From the NCBI GenBank assembly GCA_016630905.1, contig WBMQ01000003.1, positions 2,852,001 to 2,916,000 of the forward strand: 64,000 nucleotides of DNA. Direction: 5' to 3'. The position numbers were made by a program, and so were the translations under genes. Below the pieces are notes generated by a model. The model was not told the DNA's origin. It worked only from the letters and a program-made list of their open reading frames with translations, and did not search any database. The first letter of the stretch is position 1; each line of letters opens with the position of its first letter. This stretch comes from Capillidium heterosporum (lineage: Eukaryota; Entomophthoromycota; Entomophthoromycetes; Entomophthorales; Capillidiaceae). Positions 9,605-23,158 of this stretch are shown here, in pieces.

Positions 9605-12600
9605 CCAAGCATATTGGAAATTCGTATCAGATTGGTAGATTATTTTAAAATTATCAAGTTAAAACTGGTATATCAAAAATATTAAGAGTTTCACACTTAT
9701 TTAGGTAGGTATAGGTCAAAATCCCAAAGAGTTAAAGAATATTTTGTCCAGTGGTTGTAAACCAATCGCTGACATGAAGATCTACTAATTTTCCTTCAAA
9801 GTAATAAATGCTCGTATGCACACCTTATGGAGAAAGTTCGACCAAACTATGTACTTTATACTCCTGTACCGCATTATTTAGCTTGTAGGTTTATTATTGC
9901 CGCACAATATTTTGAGCTACTGCATTGAGATAGTAGCATCAAATTACCAAAGAAATGCCTGCAGCATCTTCGTCCATTGCTATCGACAATGTTATGGGAT
10001 TGACCGAATAAGTATACGGGCGATGTAACTATAATAGGCTTCATTAAGGCTTGTACGGTAGTAGACATCAAATTTGAAACAAAGCTGTAGTTGGAGTTAT
10101 TTGCACAATATGACTTGCAAAGTTAGGTGTACAAACTAGTTCTAGGCCAGATATTCGAGCATCCCAAGCACATAGATTCGAGTCTAAACTTTCGAAGTAG
10201 GCTTAAATTGGATACATTAAATTTTTGTATAGAATAGATAGTGTGTTGTATGCATTTTCAAGCTATCCAAACTTTTTGTTTGTTCGGTAAGTAGCGTATC
10301 TGATAGTATAGTTTGCTACTTTGGTAAATGGTACCTTGATATTCTAACTTTTTCCGTATCAATAAGTTTCAATAGTATATACCAGGCTTTATTATAATAA
10401 TAAAGCTTAAACAAAGTAGTATATATAAGATGTAGGGGATTTTGGCTTACCAAATATTATATTATAGCCATATACTCGTTTTGAACTGGTGTATTCAGAT
10501 GATAGATTAATTCAGCATCAATCGAGTTAACGTCTAGTATATTGTAGGAACTAATTGAAATATATATTAAACGTTTAATTAAAAACAATAATTTGTGGAT
10601 GTATAGCTAACTAAAAAAGTTTGTAAGATATAAAATTAATTTGCTGTAGAACGATAGTTTATATACATAAATGTCTAAGGTCTTTTATAAAATGTATACT
10701 TAGCTGAATTTAGCAACTATTATCGTTTCGGATCAAATTAAATTAATTAAGTATATATAGTTTGTGAAACTTATTGGAAGTAGTCGATAGAAAGCATCGG
10801 ATGCTGATATATCAATTTACGATCTAAAAGTTTGCAAAGGTGTACAACCTTATATTTTCAGATAATTGAATTAGGTCTAGCATCGAGGCCTCGACTTCTC
10901 GGCAAATATTAAAATAGGTAAAATACTGCTTTGTTCATCAATGTTGTATAGTATTGTACAAATTCAATTGTAAAGATTAGACAGTTTCTTTGAACAAAAT
11001 TGTTCGTTTCAGTCTGTTTACCAATTTTCCTATTTGGGTAAAGTTAGGTTTTCAATAGTGGATTATGGTTAATTCTCCGTATATGTTAAATTTTGAACAT
11101 TCAAAGACATTGAAAAGTTGCTTCAATATCTACTATATCTAATACAAGTTAACTAAATATGCATGCATTTAGTCAACTATGATGTGTATTATATGTGTTG
11201 CCGTGGATATTTTTGCTATTCATCAACATCGAAAGGATATATTAGTTTCAAAAGTGGATTAGCTCGTTTTAATTAAAGTTTTAAGGTGCTTAAAAACATC
11301 TACAAGCTACATTAAATTGGCAAATCAGATAGGTAATCTACTATCTGTTATTTAATTAAAGGAAGTAAATCTTGCATACCAAGTTCTTTCTTCAACTAGT
11401 TGGGCTTAATCTAAGTTATATACGCTAACGTAGTTAAAAGTGAATTAAATGAAAAGTAGATTGCCTAAAACCATATTATTTTATATATACAACTCCTTTT
11501 TAGTTTGAATATAGGTATACATAGTGGCTAAATAAGTTTCCTTAAAGTAAACATTTAATTTTGAGTATATCATGTAACCATATCACTTGAATTCATTTAC
11601 CTAGATTCCCAAGTAAAATAAATTACTAGAGGCAACGGGCCTGTTTTCTCCAAAGTTTTTTATTCTTATCAATCAATTTTACAATAACTGCCGCCAATGT
11701 ATTGAACATATTATGAATACTAACTAAATTTATAAGCTAAAGCTAACTGTAAATATGTGCAAATTTAAAGTTTATAAATGAGCCAACTCTATTGCAAACT
11801 GGATCTCAGAGACGATTCCCACTTCCCAATCCCATTTGAAGATAGGTGTCAAAGTAGAAAAGATATTACTTTTGGATAAAATAATTGTCTGATAACAAAA
11901 TTTGAGCGTCGAACTTTCCAGTGGTACTTTTATTTTGAATATACTATCCAAATTGAGGAAAGCCACTAGGTAAAGTCCATTTCGAATTGGCGAAATAAGA
12001 CTTTGCAAACCACCTTGCTACACGAAAACTGCTGCTTAACTCACTCCTACAGAATCTAAATTGGCGATAGATTTACTTGGCAGCGGATATATCATAGACA
12101 GGTTACAACCAAAAATTTCAAAAATGTATATAAATCTGCCATCTAAGAAATATATATAATATAAAGAATCCAAACTACAACCCTCTGCCTCTCAGCACAG
12201 CAATTCAATCCAAGGTTGATATCCTAAGTGTGAGGACATTTCTCAATCAAAAATCCCATAAAGTGTCAAGTAGCTGAATGTCTTTCATCTTTCATCTTTC
12301 AATTTGTTGATTTTACTAACTGTAGTCTTGATACCACCAAAGTAGATGTCAGTTGCATAGCAGTAGTAGCTGTCTGGATTAGTTAAAGGATGATGTAGCA
12401 AATCATTCTCGTTGACCATTCGAGTAGCTTTGATAAGTAAGTTGTTTACATATCATATCAATTTCTTGTTCCCAAGTCTAGGTACCCCATAAGTGAATAT
12501 TTTGATTTTTTAAGTTCAATAGGATCTTCTCGTTAATATAGGGAAAGGATAAGATGGCCAATGTACTTCCAAAGGAGTGATTAGGATCCTCTATCAATTA

Positions 12601-13330
12601 TTTCAATATATATATAATTCAAGTAAATCTTCGCTGTAGGTCAAAAATTCTGGGTAGACTATAGCATTTAAAGTAAATCAAATGCTCTTGATCTTATCAA
12701 AATTTATATCTTAGTTGTCAACGTTTACAGCTTTTCTAAGTATCAACATAGTGGTTTACAGGTATCCTTTCAATAGGATAGTCATCTAGGCGACTTGATA
12801 GGTAAATCAGTAAAGGTGTAGTTATGTCAATATTTTACTAAGCTTTTGCAGTATAAGGATTTCTCACGGGCCTACTTTTAACCCTGGCAGTGGTGGAACG
12901 AAAAAAGTCCTTAGAAATCCGGCTCTATATTAGTTCAAAGTAACTCTTGGTCTGCTAAACAAAATAAATATAAATTTTGTGATTTCATAATAAATGGGTG
13001 ACTCAATACTAGGCCAGTATAGCTATCGAAAGATACTACGGATCCGGAAAATTGTGGGAGCCTTCCAAAGTAAAGGCTCTTATCCAAGCTGACGTTGGCA
13101 GAAACTATTACTCAAAAGAATTCTTGGGATTATAAAGTGATATCTAAATTTAGAAAATTAGGACGAAATAACGCAAACTTATTGGCCAGAACTAACATAG
13201 AAATATATCCTTAATTGACAAATATGTCATCGGTACAAGTTAAGCGATCGGTTTCAAAAGCTGCAAACATCCTATATAAAGTCCGTTTATTTAAAATTTA
13301 CACCTCTCATAACAACTAACAACTAACAAC
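9605..13330. other. Long gene-poor interval
   Basis: No supportable gene in 3.7 kb. The short frames near 9.9-10.1 and 11.8-12.0 kb lack family signals. A small imperfect repeat (three TCTTTCA units) lies near 12.28-12.30 kb. The last 70 bases, with CT/AAC-rich repeats, are the likely promoter and 5' UTR of the stress-protein gene. Confidence 0.45.
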
Positions 13331-13873
13331 ATGTCCACCCCAATTGAAAACCGTCGCCGAGTCCTCATTGCCTACGACAACTCCGATATCTCCAAGAACG
13401 TCTTTGACTGGTAACATTAACTACTAGTAACACCACTAACTTTATTTTAACTACCTAGGGCAAAGAAGCAGATCTTCCGTCCTAACCAAGATCACGTAAC
13501 CATTGTTACTGTCACTGAAGATGGTGAATCCTACTTGGAACCCACCTACTTCCAAGGCTTTATTTCCGGCAAATGGGACTTCGAAAAGCGTCAGACCTAC
13601 CTCAAGGAATGCGCTGAAAAAGCTAGCAACACCATCCAGGAGCTTTCTACCGAGTTGGCTGCTTTAGGTATCACCTCCAACCCCTACGTCATCAAGAGCG
13701 AAGACGCTAAGAAGGCTCTAGTCGAAGCTACCAAGTCGTACAAGGCTGACTTACTTATTGTCGGTTCGAGAGGTCTACACCCTTTAAAGAAGGCTGTTTT
13801 GGGCTCGGTATCCGAGTACTGCATCAACAACTGCGACTGTCCCGTCTTGGTGCACAAGGGTCTCAAGCAGTAA
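13331..13873 (+). CDS. Universal stress protein (UspA domain)
   Basis: UspA-domain proteins are small alpha/beta cytosolic proteins, often ATP-binding, linked to stress endurance. Two exons (13331-13410, 13459-13873) give 164 residues. Residues 10-18 (RRVLIAYDNS) form the first beta strand and nucleotide-binding Asp. Residues 130-150 hold the classic ATP-binding run: LLIVGSRGLHPLKKAVLGSVSEY, matching G-2x-G-9x-G-S. The last strand is CPVLVHK. The intron (48 nt) splits a Trp codon. Codon use is richer in C-ending codons (ACC, GTC, AAG) than the surroundings, suggesting high expression. A plain ATP-type USP is the best reading. Confidence 0.9.
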
Positions 13874-14669
13874 TTTGTCATGGGCTTCGTCTTTTCTTGC
13901 AAGTAAAGCTATTTGAAATTTCTAAATTGCTGGTTCTAATTTTTAACTATTTGGTTTCTGTATATTGATTTAAATTACTACTATTTCTTTATTATGTAAA
14001 CTTTACTAAGGTAGCTAACTTGCTCTATTTCCATTGGCGATTTATAATACAGATGGTCAAGATTTAGAAATTAATTTAATTCAGACATGCAAAGTTGGGT
14101 TTAATTTTTGAATTGTGGTTTGAATCCAAGAATGAAGATATAGTTTAACAGATAGACAAGGTTTATAAATGTAGTTTATGGAGGACATATAGCATTGGAT
14201 TTAGCTTTTAAAACAGAAGGCTTGGATTCGAGAATGGGAAAGTAGTTCACTAAATCGTATTTATAATGAAGGTTAAAATTATTAGTTACCAAATGTAGGA
14301 TATAGTATACATGTTTATTTATTAGCTAAAATAAAGTTAAAGTTTAATGAAGCGTATTTTTACACTTTAAACTTTGGACAATATTACCAATTTAATAAAA
14401 TGCTATTGTATCTTTAGCTTGTATAAAATTTATATACGTTATGTTCTATTGAATCACATCTGAAAACGTATCAAAGTGTAAAATTTATTCAAGATAAAAA
14501 TACTGATTTCTCATATAGTGGTAAAAATACGTGACAAATAGCTAGATGTTAAGTATATTTGTTAAAATTTTAAATTAGTATTAGAAACTAAAATTTTGGA
14601 TATTGGAGAGAAAAATCCCTATTGAAGGAAGATACTGTAAATAATTTCCAATCAGTCGGCTACAGACAC
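13874..14669. other. Intergenic between convergent genes
   Basis: AT-rich 3' flanks of the stress-protein and TMEM115-like genes. Nothing else seen. Confidence 0.5.
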
Positions 14670-15958
14670 TTAGTTACGACTGGTAGCGCTTTCCGTATCT
14701 GATTCAAGCGGAGGGGAAGTCAACCTCGATTGCGAAGGACTGGTGCCAATGGGGGAAGATAGTTTTAACCTTTCATCTAGGGCTTTTAGGGCAATGGCTC
14801 TATAGAGGTACATGTATCAGCATAATACAAACTAAAAATTATTACTTTCGACGTTGGGCATCGAGGGTTGAGTTGGCCTGTCCCTGTTCGGACAAAGTGG
14901 AGGAAGTGCGTTGAGCGGGAAGTAACCCAGCTTCAAGGTCAGAGGCAGATACTGTATGTATGGGTGCACAAAATCGCAGTTGGACTAGCAGTTGGAAAGT
15001 CAAGTTGCTGATGAGTTTAAAAGGCGGTCTAGCAGCTATTAACAAAAATAAGATATATGCGATTACCTTATGACGGTTGGGAAGAAGGAAATGAAGCTGA
15101 ATGTCTCGCTGCGATCCCCTTTCAACCCATCCTGCACTTTATAAAATCGGAGGTACAGCCAACTGACAAAGGTCGCATTGAAATTTATCAACAAGTAAGG
15201 AAGGATGGACGGGAATATTATCGTAGCTACTGCTAGGAAGGTGATGTAGTAGCTGGGCAGTTGCTTCAAAAATTAAATAGGGTGTTACAGCAAATTTACC
15301 TTGAGTTTAAAGCCAGTCATCTTGAAGAACTTTATTCGGTATTCGGGGTACACCTGCTTGAATGCTACAAAAAATCCGGCTGATAGTCCATGTAAACCGT
15401 ATACCTTACGATCAGTACTTTAAATAAAAAGTCAATAAGCTATTAATAAACTATTACTAAAAATTAACTTACATAAACGAATAGTCTCCAGTAACAGAAT
15501 AAACAAAGATGAGGAAGAAACAAGTTAGAAGGCCTGGAACAACAACTGTCAAAGCACCAAACTTTAAAAGTTCATTTTTGCCCCAAACTGGCTCAAATAA
15601 TCTTCCCGCTACTATTAAAATTAGGATGTTGAAGATTAACTACAAAATACAAATTAATTTGATTTAGAAAAATAATAACTACCGTAAGTAAATTGTTCTC
15701 AATCAGTCCATAGGTAAATAAAGTCCAAGGCTTATAAAAGAAACTAAAAGGTAAAATAAATTAAATAAGCGTTGCAAAGATATAAATTTACCTAACCGGA
15801 ACCAAAATTAAGTTGGAACTCCCCGCTTCAAGCCAACTTAGAGCACTGAAAATCCAAACTAAAGCTGAAGTAATGGTTACCGTCAACGCTATAGCCCTAG
15901 TAACTTTAGGTAGTTGCTTTATAGTCTCTAGTTGATTGTTTAGCCAGTGATTAGCCAT
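14670..15958 (-). CDS. TMEM115-like rhomboid-fold membrane protein (DUF1751)
   Basis: Family members are Golgi-resident multi-pass proteins related to rhomboid pseudoproteases, implicated in retrograde Golgi-ER traffic. Seven exons on the minus strand (15792-15958, 15683-15743, 15473-15639, 15300-15417, 15067-15263, 14846-15028, 14670-14799) encode 340 residues, about the usual size. Hydrophobic segments follow in order: ALTVTITSALVWIF, LIFNILILIVAG, LTVVVPGLLTCFFLIFVYS, GLSAGFFVAF, ITFLAVATIIFPSILPYLL. The EPVWG element and the C-terminal conserved block AQRRKAIALKALDERL are diagnostic. The tail is Ser/Thr-rich and cytosolic. The acceptor of intron 5 is the second of two nearby AGs; the first would create a stop. 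No rhomboid Ser/His catalytic motif is seen. Confidence 0.85.
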
Positions 15959-18102
15959 TCTTGTTTATATCTTCAAAGTGCTTCTTTTTGTAGGATTGAC
16001 TTGATAAAAGTTAGAAATCAACTAAACCCAGCTTTCCTTTGTAATGGTTGTGTTGTCAAAAGCTAAAATTGATGATGCACTTTTATCGATAGATAAGCAC
16101 AGTTGGCTTAGAAAAAATTGCATCGTCACTTGTATTGTTTTAAATAAGTTCAACTATAAATTTGATAGGAAGCGTTGAAAATCAGAAAAATTACGTAAAG
16201 CATACAATTAGCAAGTGATTATTTCAAATAAACCTACTTATAAATAATTTAATGCTTTACAATTAATAGGTCTTATTCATAAATTGTCATATAGCCAATT
16301 TTCCTTAAGCTAACTAGATTTTTATAACTAATTAATAATTGACATCCAAAGATTATATTTGAAAGCTTAAATCTACATATCTAAAGTATTTTCTGGCTAT
16401 CTTTTAATCAGCAGCCATTTACTGTATTTCTTACTATATACACTATGCAGCCGAGCAATCAATCTACATTCCTACAATTACACTGAAATATCGGAAATGT
16501 AAAACAATCTGTAGTGTTGGCTGGCAAATACTAAGGAAATGGCCAATTGGATAGGCAGCATATACCAGTGGTTTGAATTTATAGATATAGTTGCTTCAAA
16601 TTCAAGGTTTTAACTTGTAGGTCAACAAAGTAAAGAGTGCCATGATAAAGTAACAGCCTACAAAATTTTAAAATCTTCATCGTTTTATTTAAGATTATGA
16701 GCTGAGTTAGTATCTAGTTTAGAGTGTTTATATAAAGCGAAGCTAATCAAAATTCCAAATTAATCAAACTATACTATTTTGTTATGATGCACATAGTTTA
16801 AAACTAGCCTGTTAAAAGCTACTAATAGATAAAATGAAATTATTCAATTTGTATTATAGTAGAAATACTACAATAGATATTCAGTCTATCTTATCTGATT
16901 TGAAAGGTAGCTATCTATATCAGTCCTAAGACCGAATTGAAAATGAAAGGGTAGGTTATAATCGATATAGCTATAGTTTGGGTGAATTTTTGATTTATAT
17001 AAACATAGTAAAATATAGCTATAGTCCAAGTTTACATCTTTTAAATGAGTGCTTCAAATAGTATGAAAAGATAGCATCCTATCTCAAAGACATCTTGTAG
17101 TTTAAACACAATGGGGCATCTGTTGAATATTGTCATATAGTCGATGCTTTAAGTCTCAACAGGCGGATAAAAGTACTAAATTTTACAGTGAGTTGCTGTA
17201 GCTGGTATGTAAAAAGTATACGTTTATTTTGCAAGTAGGTGCCAATTTAGCTTTATCTACTGTATGAATTAAGATTATGGTACAGTGCAGCAAATTATAA
17301 AATAATTTCAACTTTGCAGCCCATAGCTTTTATTCTATCAAGAACTGAAAACTAATCCCAGTCAAAGTATGAACAAAAGTAGTCAACTACAGTTCTAGAA
17401 ATTGTTGTAAGATGGTTGTTTGATTAGTTTTTGAATATGTTGTAGCTACAAACGACTTGGAGCTATACCAGTCACTTTTTCTAATAGATTACTAGTTTCT
17501 AATTATATCTAATAAAAATGCAAATGGTTTACATAAATTGATACGATTAGAGACCTAAAAGTAGAAGGTTGAAGTTTATTGACCTAGAGATTTACTGGGT
17601 TTCTTTATAGCATCACTTTTGGTAGTGTGCAATTTTATTATAGAAATGTTGTTTTCTAATATTGAAATCGAATATTATACTATAATATGGAAAATGTATA
17701 AGGAATCTGCCCTAATATATATATATATGCCAGCAGTTTCTATCCAATTCATCAATCAAGTATATTGGTATATGTCCATGCTGGTCGGAATTGGCTATCC
17801 AAATACCTTTCATTTTAGATAGTTCAATTCAATAGGCCCAAAAAATGCAATTGTTGAAAAATGGTAGCAAAGTGTTACAAACTTTCGTATACTTGTCACT
17901 TCCAGTCGTATTATTCTATGAAACTCCAATGAATTCCCTAACTCCATTTACCTTGCATCTCATTGGCCATTTTCGTTCAATTTTCTGAAGCTAATCCAGT
18001 TAGATGAAATTTCAAGATAATCAAATCAAAAATTCCCATCTCTAGTTCACTACCTCAACCTACCTCAACCCAAACACTAGTTTATTAGAATATTTCACCA
18101 AG
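15959..18102. other. Intergenic, AT-rich, between divergent genes
   Basis: 2.1 kb with no supportable gene. The short frame near 17.6-17.8 kb is low-complexity and contains a (TA)n tract. The right end (about 18.03-18.10 kb) holds a repeated CTACCTCAACC sequence just before the NDUFA8 start. Confidence 0.45.
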
Positions 18103-18673
18103 ATGTCAGCTGGTATGAGTCCCCAAGGTTTCTCGGCCTACGATTTCCGTATTGAAGGTCGACATGTAGAAACTACCCCCATGCCCAACAACGTACCTAA
18201 AGTCGAAGAAGTTGGAGCTACTTCTGCCCCTCTAACTTCCGCCTCCTTCTTTTTACAGAAGCACTGTAGAGATTATTATGAAGATTTCATGCTGTGTAAG
18301 CAGGATAACCAGGACCCTGCTCATTGCCTAAAGGAAGGTCGTAAAGTTACCCGTTGTTCCATCGATTTGTAAGTTTGCTATTTTATAAATTGCTTATTTT
18401 GGGGTTTATTTTTAGATTAAAGAAGTTGGAGGAACATTGTAGTGAAGAGTTCAAGGGCCACTACCAGTGTTTAGATAATAATAATTACGAGTACAGATAC
18501 TGTCGTAAACCGGAGCAGGTTTTCAACGCTTGCGTCCTCAAGAAATTGGTAAATTTTGATTGTTTTGATTTGTTGATTATTAACTTTGGAAATAGGGCTT
18601 GACTAAAACTATCCCCGGTACCCCTAAAGATCAGGAGCCTATTCACTTGCGTAAGAATACTATCTACAATTAA
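18103..18673 (+). CDS. NDUFA8: Complex I accessory subunit NDUFA8 (twin CX9C)
   Basis: Intermembrane-space subunit of mitochondrial NADH:ubiquinone oxidoreductase. Three exons (18103-18368, 18416-18548, 18596-18673) give 158 residues. Cysteine pairs are spaced as in NDUFA8: HCRDYYEDFMLC with AHCLKEGRKVTRC, then HCSEEFKGHYQC with YCRKPEQVFNAC. These are two CHCH-type pairs, imported by the Mia40 relay. The ending VLKKLGLTKTIPGTP is also family-like. Both introns are 47 nt. The gene's presence shows that this fungus has a rotenone-sensitive type complex I, which excludes Saccharomyces-like yeasts. Confidence 0.9.
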
Positions 18674-19884
18674 ATATGCCTTTTACAAGTGAGAATTGTT
18701 GTTGCTTATTCATGGTAGAAGGATATCGACTGCTGCTAAACAGGTAGCTTTAGTATACATTTCAAAGGCAAATAGTTTTATTAGCTTAGATTGTTTACTT
18801 GATATGTTAAAATTTGCAGTTTACTTGGAATGTAACATGTTGCGCTATTCAAACTTGGTTATTGGTTGACTATAGTGAATTTAGCACCAATTGTTTATTT
18901 TATTTACACCAAATTTTGAACTTATTAGGAGAGTTGCTCCCTTTTGTAAATTTGATTGTGCTACTAAAGAATTGCTATATCAACCTCCTTCAGTTCATCC
19001 ATCAAGCTACTATTAACACTTTGCCAAGAATATTTTAAAGGTTTTAAGAGATGGGGTACGTTTTACCCTACCATACTAAATTAACTACTAGGAATCTGTC
19101 GATTTGCCATAGAGACATACCAAGTCTTTTACATTTAACTCGATACTAAAGAAAACATCGTTGTCTACTAGTTTTTATTTGTATCCTCGATTAGCCTAAA
19201 TTTAAATCAAGTACTCATTACTTATATGTAAATGGGATAATTTGTCGAATGACATGTTTTCTGTATGTTGAAAGTATATCCAAAATCAAAATTTGATCTC
19301 CTGCTTTCTACTTTGTATAAATTGGATCCTTGATCTTCCAATAGTAATATCAACTCTAAAGATCTAACTATATAGTTGTGTACTTTAAGATATATCTAAG
19401 TTCAGAGCTAAATATGTAGAACCAATACACTGGCTTGTAAAATGGAGATATCTGGAGTGATGGCCTATCTAGCTAGCGTACTATAGGTTTGTCGAGTTTC
19501 CAAAGAACCTTGTAAATAATACTCTGAAATGATCAACACATTTTATACAATGTACTATATAGTCCACATATAAGCTACTAAATGATTTACATAGCTTAGT
19601 TATATCGACTTTTGCAGAATTTTGAAAGGAGATTTGAATTCTTTGGCTAAACTGCAAATATCCCACCTGCTAATTTCAACTTTGCAGCCAAGCAATAAGT
19701 CGTCGACAAAATGACAAACCCAAAATTATTCCGAAATCCATCAAGTTTACTCAAGTTACAAGCAGTTTCATCGCAAGCTTACTTTTCAAAGCTAAGAGAC
19801 TTGGAAGTGAAAGTTCAAGGCAACACAAGACCTCTATTGAATATTTAAAAGTTAGTTTCGCAATCAAAAACATCAGTGTAGGAA
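18674..19884. other. Intergenic
   Basis: No gene seen. Short frames near 18.8-19.0 and 19.5-19.7 kb lack family character. The right end is the ARP3 promoter region. Confidence 0.5.
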
Positions 19885-21463
19885 ATGTCAACTTTAGCAC
19901 CAGTTATTATCGACAACGGTACCGGGTAAGTTCAATTCATCATATTTTATAACTAAAGCATTTTATAAAGTGAGACCAAGATGGGTTTCGCAGGTAATGA
20001 CGAACCCTCGGTAGTCTTACCCTCAGTCATTGCTACCAGGGACGGAAGTCGAGGCTCAGGACCACCAGTTCCTTCCAAACCTAGCCACTTGAAATCGGGT
20101 GGTGGAGGATTCCTAGCTAACAAGCGAGGTATCGACGACCTCGACTTCTTCATCGGTCATGAAGCCCATAACAACAACAAGATGTACCAGGTTACTTCTC
20201 CAATTGCTAACGGTCAAATCGACAATTGGGATCATATGGAACGGTACTGGCAGAGGTCCATCTTCAAGTACCTACGTTGCGAACCAGAAGACCACTACTT
20301 CATGTTGACTGAGCCTCCTCTCAATGCTCCTGAGAACCGCGAGTTAACTGCAGAGATCTTCTTTGAGACTTTCAACGTACCTGGCTTATACATTGCCGTA
20401 CAAGCTGTCTTAGGTTTAGCTGCCTCTTGGACCTCCAAGAAGAGCCAAACTAGAGAACTTACCGGTACTGTAATTGACAGTGGTGATGGTGTTACTCACG
20501 TCATCCCAGTGGTAACTTTTTTCATTTTGGAAATTGAATCTGATATAATCTGTAGGTCGATGGGTACGTTGTAGCTTCAGCTTTAAAGCATATCCCCATT
20601 GCCGGTAGTCACATCACCAAGTTCGTTATGAATTTGTTAAGAGACCACGGAGAGAAGATCCCACCTAGTCAGCTGATGGATATCGCCCGTAACATCAAGG
20701 AAAAGTACAGCTATGTATGCAAGGATATCGTTAAAGAGTTCAAGCGCTTCGACCAAGAACCCGACAAGTACTTTAAGCAGTTTGAAGCTGTTGATTCCAT
20801 TACCAAGCAGGTACTTTTTTATTTGCTTATTTTTGTATTTATAAAATTAGCCCTTTACGGTCGACGTTGGTTACGAACAGTTTTTGGCTCCTGAGATCTT
20901 CTTCAACCCCGAGTTGGTATCCAATGACTTTTTAACCCCTTTGCCTGAGATTGTTGATACCGTCATCCAAAACTCCCCTATCGATACGCGACGTGGCTTG
21001 TACAAGGTACGATGGTAGACTTTTACCTTTTGCTTACTTCTTTATTTTTTCAATAGAACATTGTCCTGTCGGGTGGCTCAACCCTCTACAAGGATTTTGG
21101 TAACCGACTTCAAAGAGATATCCAGCGCATCGTTGATGGCCGTGTCAAGTTGAGCGAGGATTTATCGGGTGGCAACCTCAGGGTAAATTTTGAAACTCCT
21201 GCCCTATGCTTACTTTTTTAAATATACAGGCAAAACCCATTGACGTCAACGTCGTCACCCACAAGCGTCAACGCTACGCTGTTTGGTTCGGGGGTAGTTT
21301 GATCGCTCAGCTGGTATTGCTTTACTTTTTAAAGATTTAGATTCTAACAAAGTTTTATTTTTGTTTTTAGCCTCAGTTCCAGACCCACTGCCACACCAAG
21401 GCCGAGTACGAGGAGCATGGCCCAGGTATCGTCCGACACAACCGTATGTTTGCTACCGTTTAA
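19885..21463 (+). CDS. ARP3: Actin-related protein 3 (Arp2/3 complex)
   Basis: ATP-binding subunit of the Arp2/3 complex that nucleates branched actin at endocytic patches. Seven exons (19885-19925, 19971-20511, 20556-20810, 20851-21006, 21057-21182, 21230-21313, 21371-21463) give 431 residues, as expected. Visible actin-fold motifs are [17 protein letters not shown] (phosphate 1), [16 protein letters not shown] (phosphate 2), [17 protein letters not shown] (adenosine loop), and the C-terminal WFGGSLIA followed by [15 protein letters not shown]. The insert with [13 protein letters not shown] is the usual Arp3 form. Introns are 40-57 nt and all joins keep phase. Codons are C-rich, suggesting high expression. 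Actin itself is excluded by the Arp3-specific GIVRHN ending and the [16 protein letters not shown] segment. Confidence 0.93.
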
Positions 21464-22436
21464 AGTTCAACGCCAATAAACCGATTTTCGATTAATATTT
21501 GGAGGTGTAACCTCCAATGATATGTTGTAGAGATATCTGTGCTTTTTGTACGTCGATATATTTTAGTTTTAAGATGGTTTGTACTTTTTGAATTGAGTAT
21601 GAAATTTATCTACTTGAAATGTATTCTTGTCAATAATATTCTTAATGTAGATAGAGGATTTAGTATATGCTAGGGGACACTTTTAGATAGCTTACTATGA
21701 AATAGTGTACATTTTTTGATTTGTAACTTATAGTTATTTGCAGTTGCTTTAGAATAATATTTATATCTTATAAAGATTAATGTATGCTATTAAACATAAA
21801 AGGACGGCTAATGTTAAAAGTAGTTATATGGATGGATCTGCATCTACATCTGATATTAGTACTAGCGTTGTAGTCTAATTAAATTAAACGGTGTTTAACT
21901 TGGCTGGTATTCAAACTTTTTACCTAGAGATCGTATACAATAAAGTAAAATTATGAAGGTGCTTATAGCTTTACGATCTATACATATAGGATTACTATAG
22001 TGATGCTTATAGATGGTACACTTATCCTATCGATTGCCAACTGCTATATATTATAGATTGCTTGTACCAATATATATTTTTAAACTATTATTTTGTTAGT
22101 GCCTGTTGTATAATAGGATTGTATAAAAGATTTCGAGCTATAAAGGAAGTATATTTTAATGTAAATCAGATTGTTTATATCGTATTTGATCCTAATTGGA
22201 ATTAATTGAAATATGCAAAAAATTCCAAGCTATGCCTTCCATTTTAATTATAAGTTAATGCCAACAAAATTTAGGTAAAACTTACAAATATACAAAGCAA
22301 AAATAAGCAACTGCTTCTGTTTTCAAACCTAGCTTGCACATTCTTCGAGCCCTCATCTGAAAACATCAAGTTTCTTGAATTCCAATCAAAGTTTGCTACT
22401 TTTAATTCCCAACACAGCAAATTCAAATTATAAGTG
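21464..22436. other. Intergenic
   Basis: AT-rich 3' flank of ARP3 and promoter of the next gene. Nothing else seen. Confidence 0.5.
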
Positions 22437-23158
22437 ATGGCAGCCATAAACTCCCAAAGTAAAGTGATCAACCGTACCGAACTTGAAGATGGTGATAGTG
22501 ACTTTGACAACAGTATTGAAGATAGTCAAGCTTTGAAACTTTTGGAATCGAGGCTGAATTTCCAATTTACGACTTCAAACTCAGGTACCTATTTTATAGC
22601 TTCCTATTTTTGTTTATAAAATAACTAGTCGAAGAAGACAATGAAGAAGGCCTTACAACTAAAGAAGATGAAAGTATGAAGGTTGAAGAACAGCCTCAGG
22701 TATTAATCTTTTTATGGGAGGCTTATTCATATTTTAGGTCTTCAAACTTTTTTCCAAAGCTATAAAGAAAATCGATCTTTCGACCGATAGCTTGAAAGTG
22801 GAACGAAGTAGTAGCTATTACTTTAAGGAGATGTATACTTTTGCTTTGTAATTTATATTTTAATTTCCATTTTTTAGCACTGAAGAAGATAAAAGTAGAT
22901 TGGAAAGTTCGGTTATCGAAGTTAGCCAGATCTTGAAGGAAGCTCAGCTACCTTGGGTAACTTTAGTTTTATTTTAAGATGGTATATTAAAATCTATTAT
23001 TATTTTACATTACTTTGTAGCCGAGACAACATTTCGACCACAAAGTTCTGGTTATTCCGTTCGAAAATAAAGAGAAGAGTAAGCTAACCAAAAGTAAGAA
23101 GCGAAGGTTGAAGCTCAAAACGAAGTTGGAAGCTAAGCGGAAGATTGCCAAGGTTTAG
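22437..23158 (+). CDS. Small lysine-rich protein, probably nucleolar
   Basis: Five exons (22437-22584, 22629-22699, 22738-22832, 22878-22956, 23021-23158) join in frame to 176 residues. I do not recognise the family with certainty. The N-terminal two thirds are acidic (ELEDGDSDFDNS, VEEDNEEGL). A conserved-looking patch follows (WPRQHFDHKVLVIPFEN), and the end is a dense basic helix (KSKKRRLKLKTKLEAKRK) that looks like a nuclear or nucleolar localisation and RNA-binding tail. The layout recalls small fungal ribosome-assembly proteins or the uncharacterised DUF2011 group; neither is proven. Four introns of 37-64 nt with standard ends support a real gene. Confidence 0.65.
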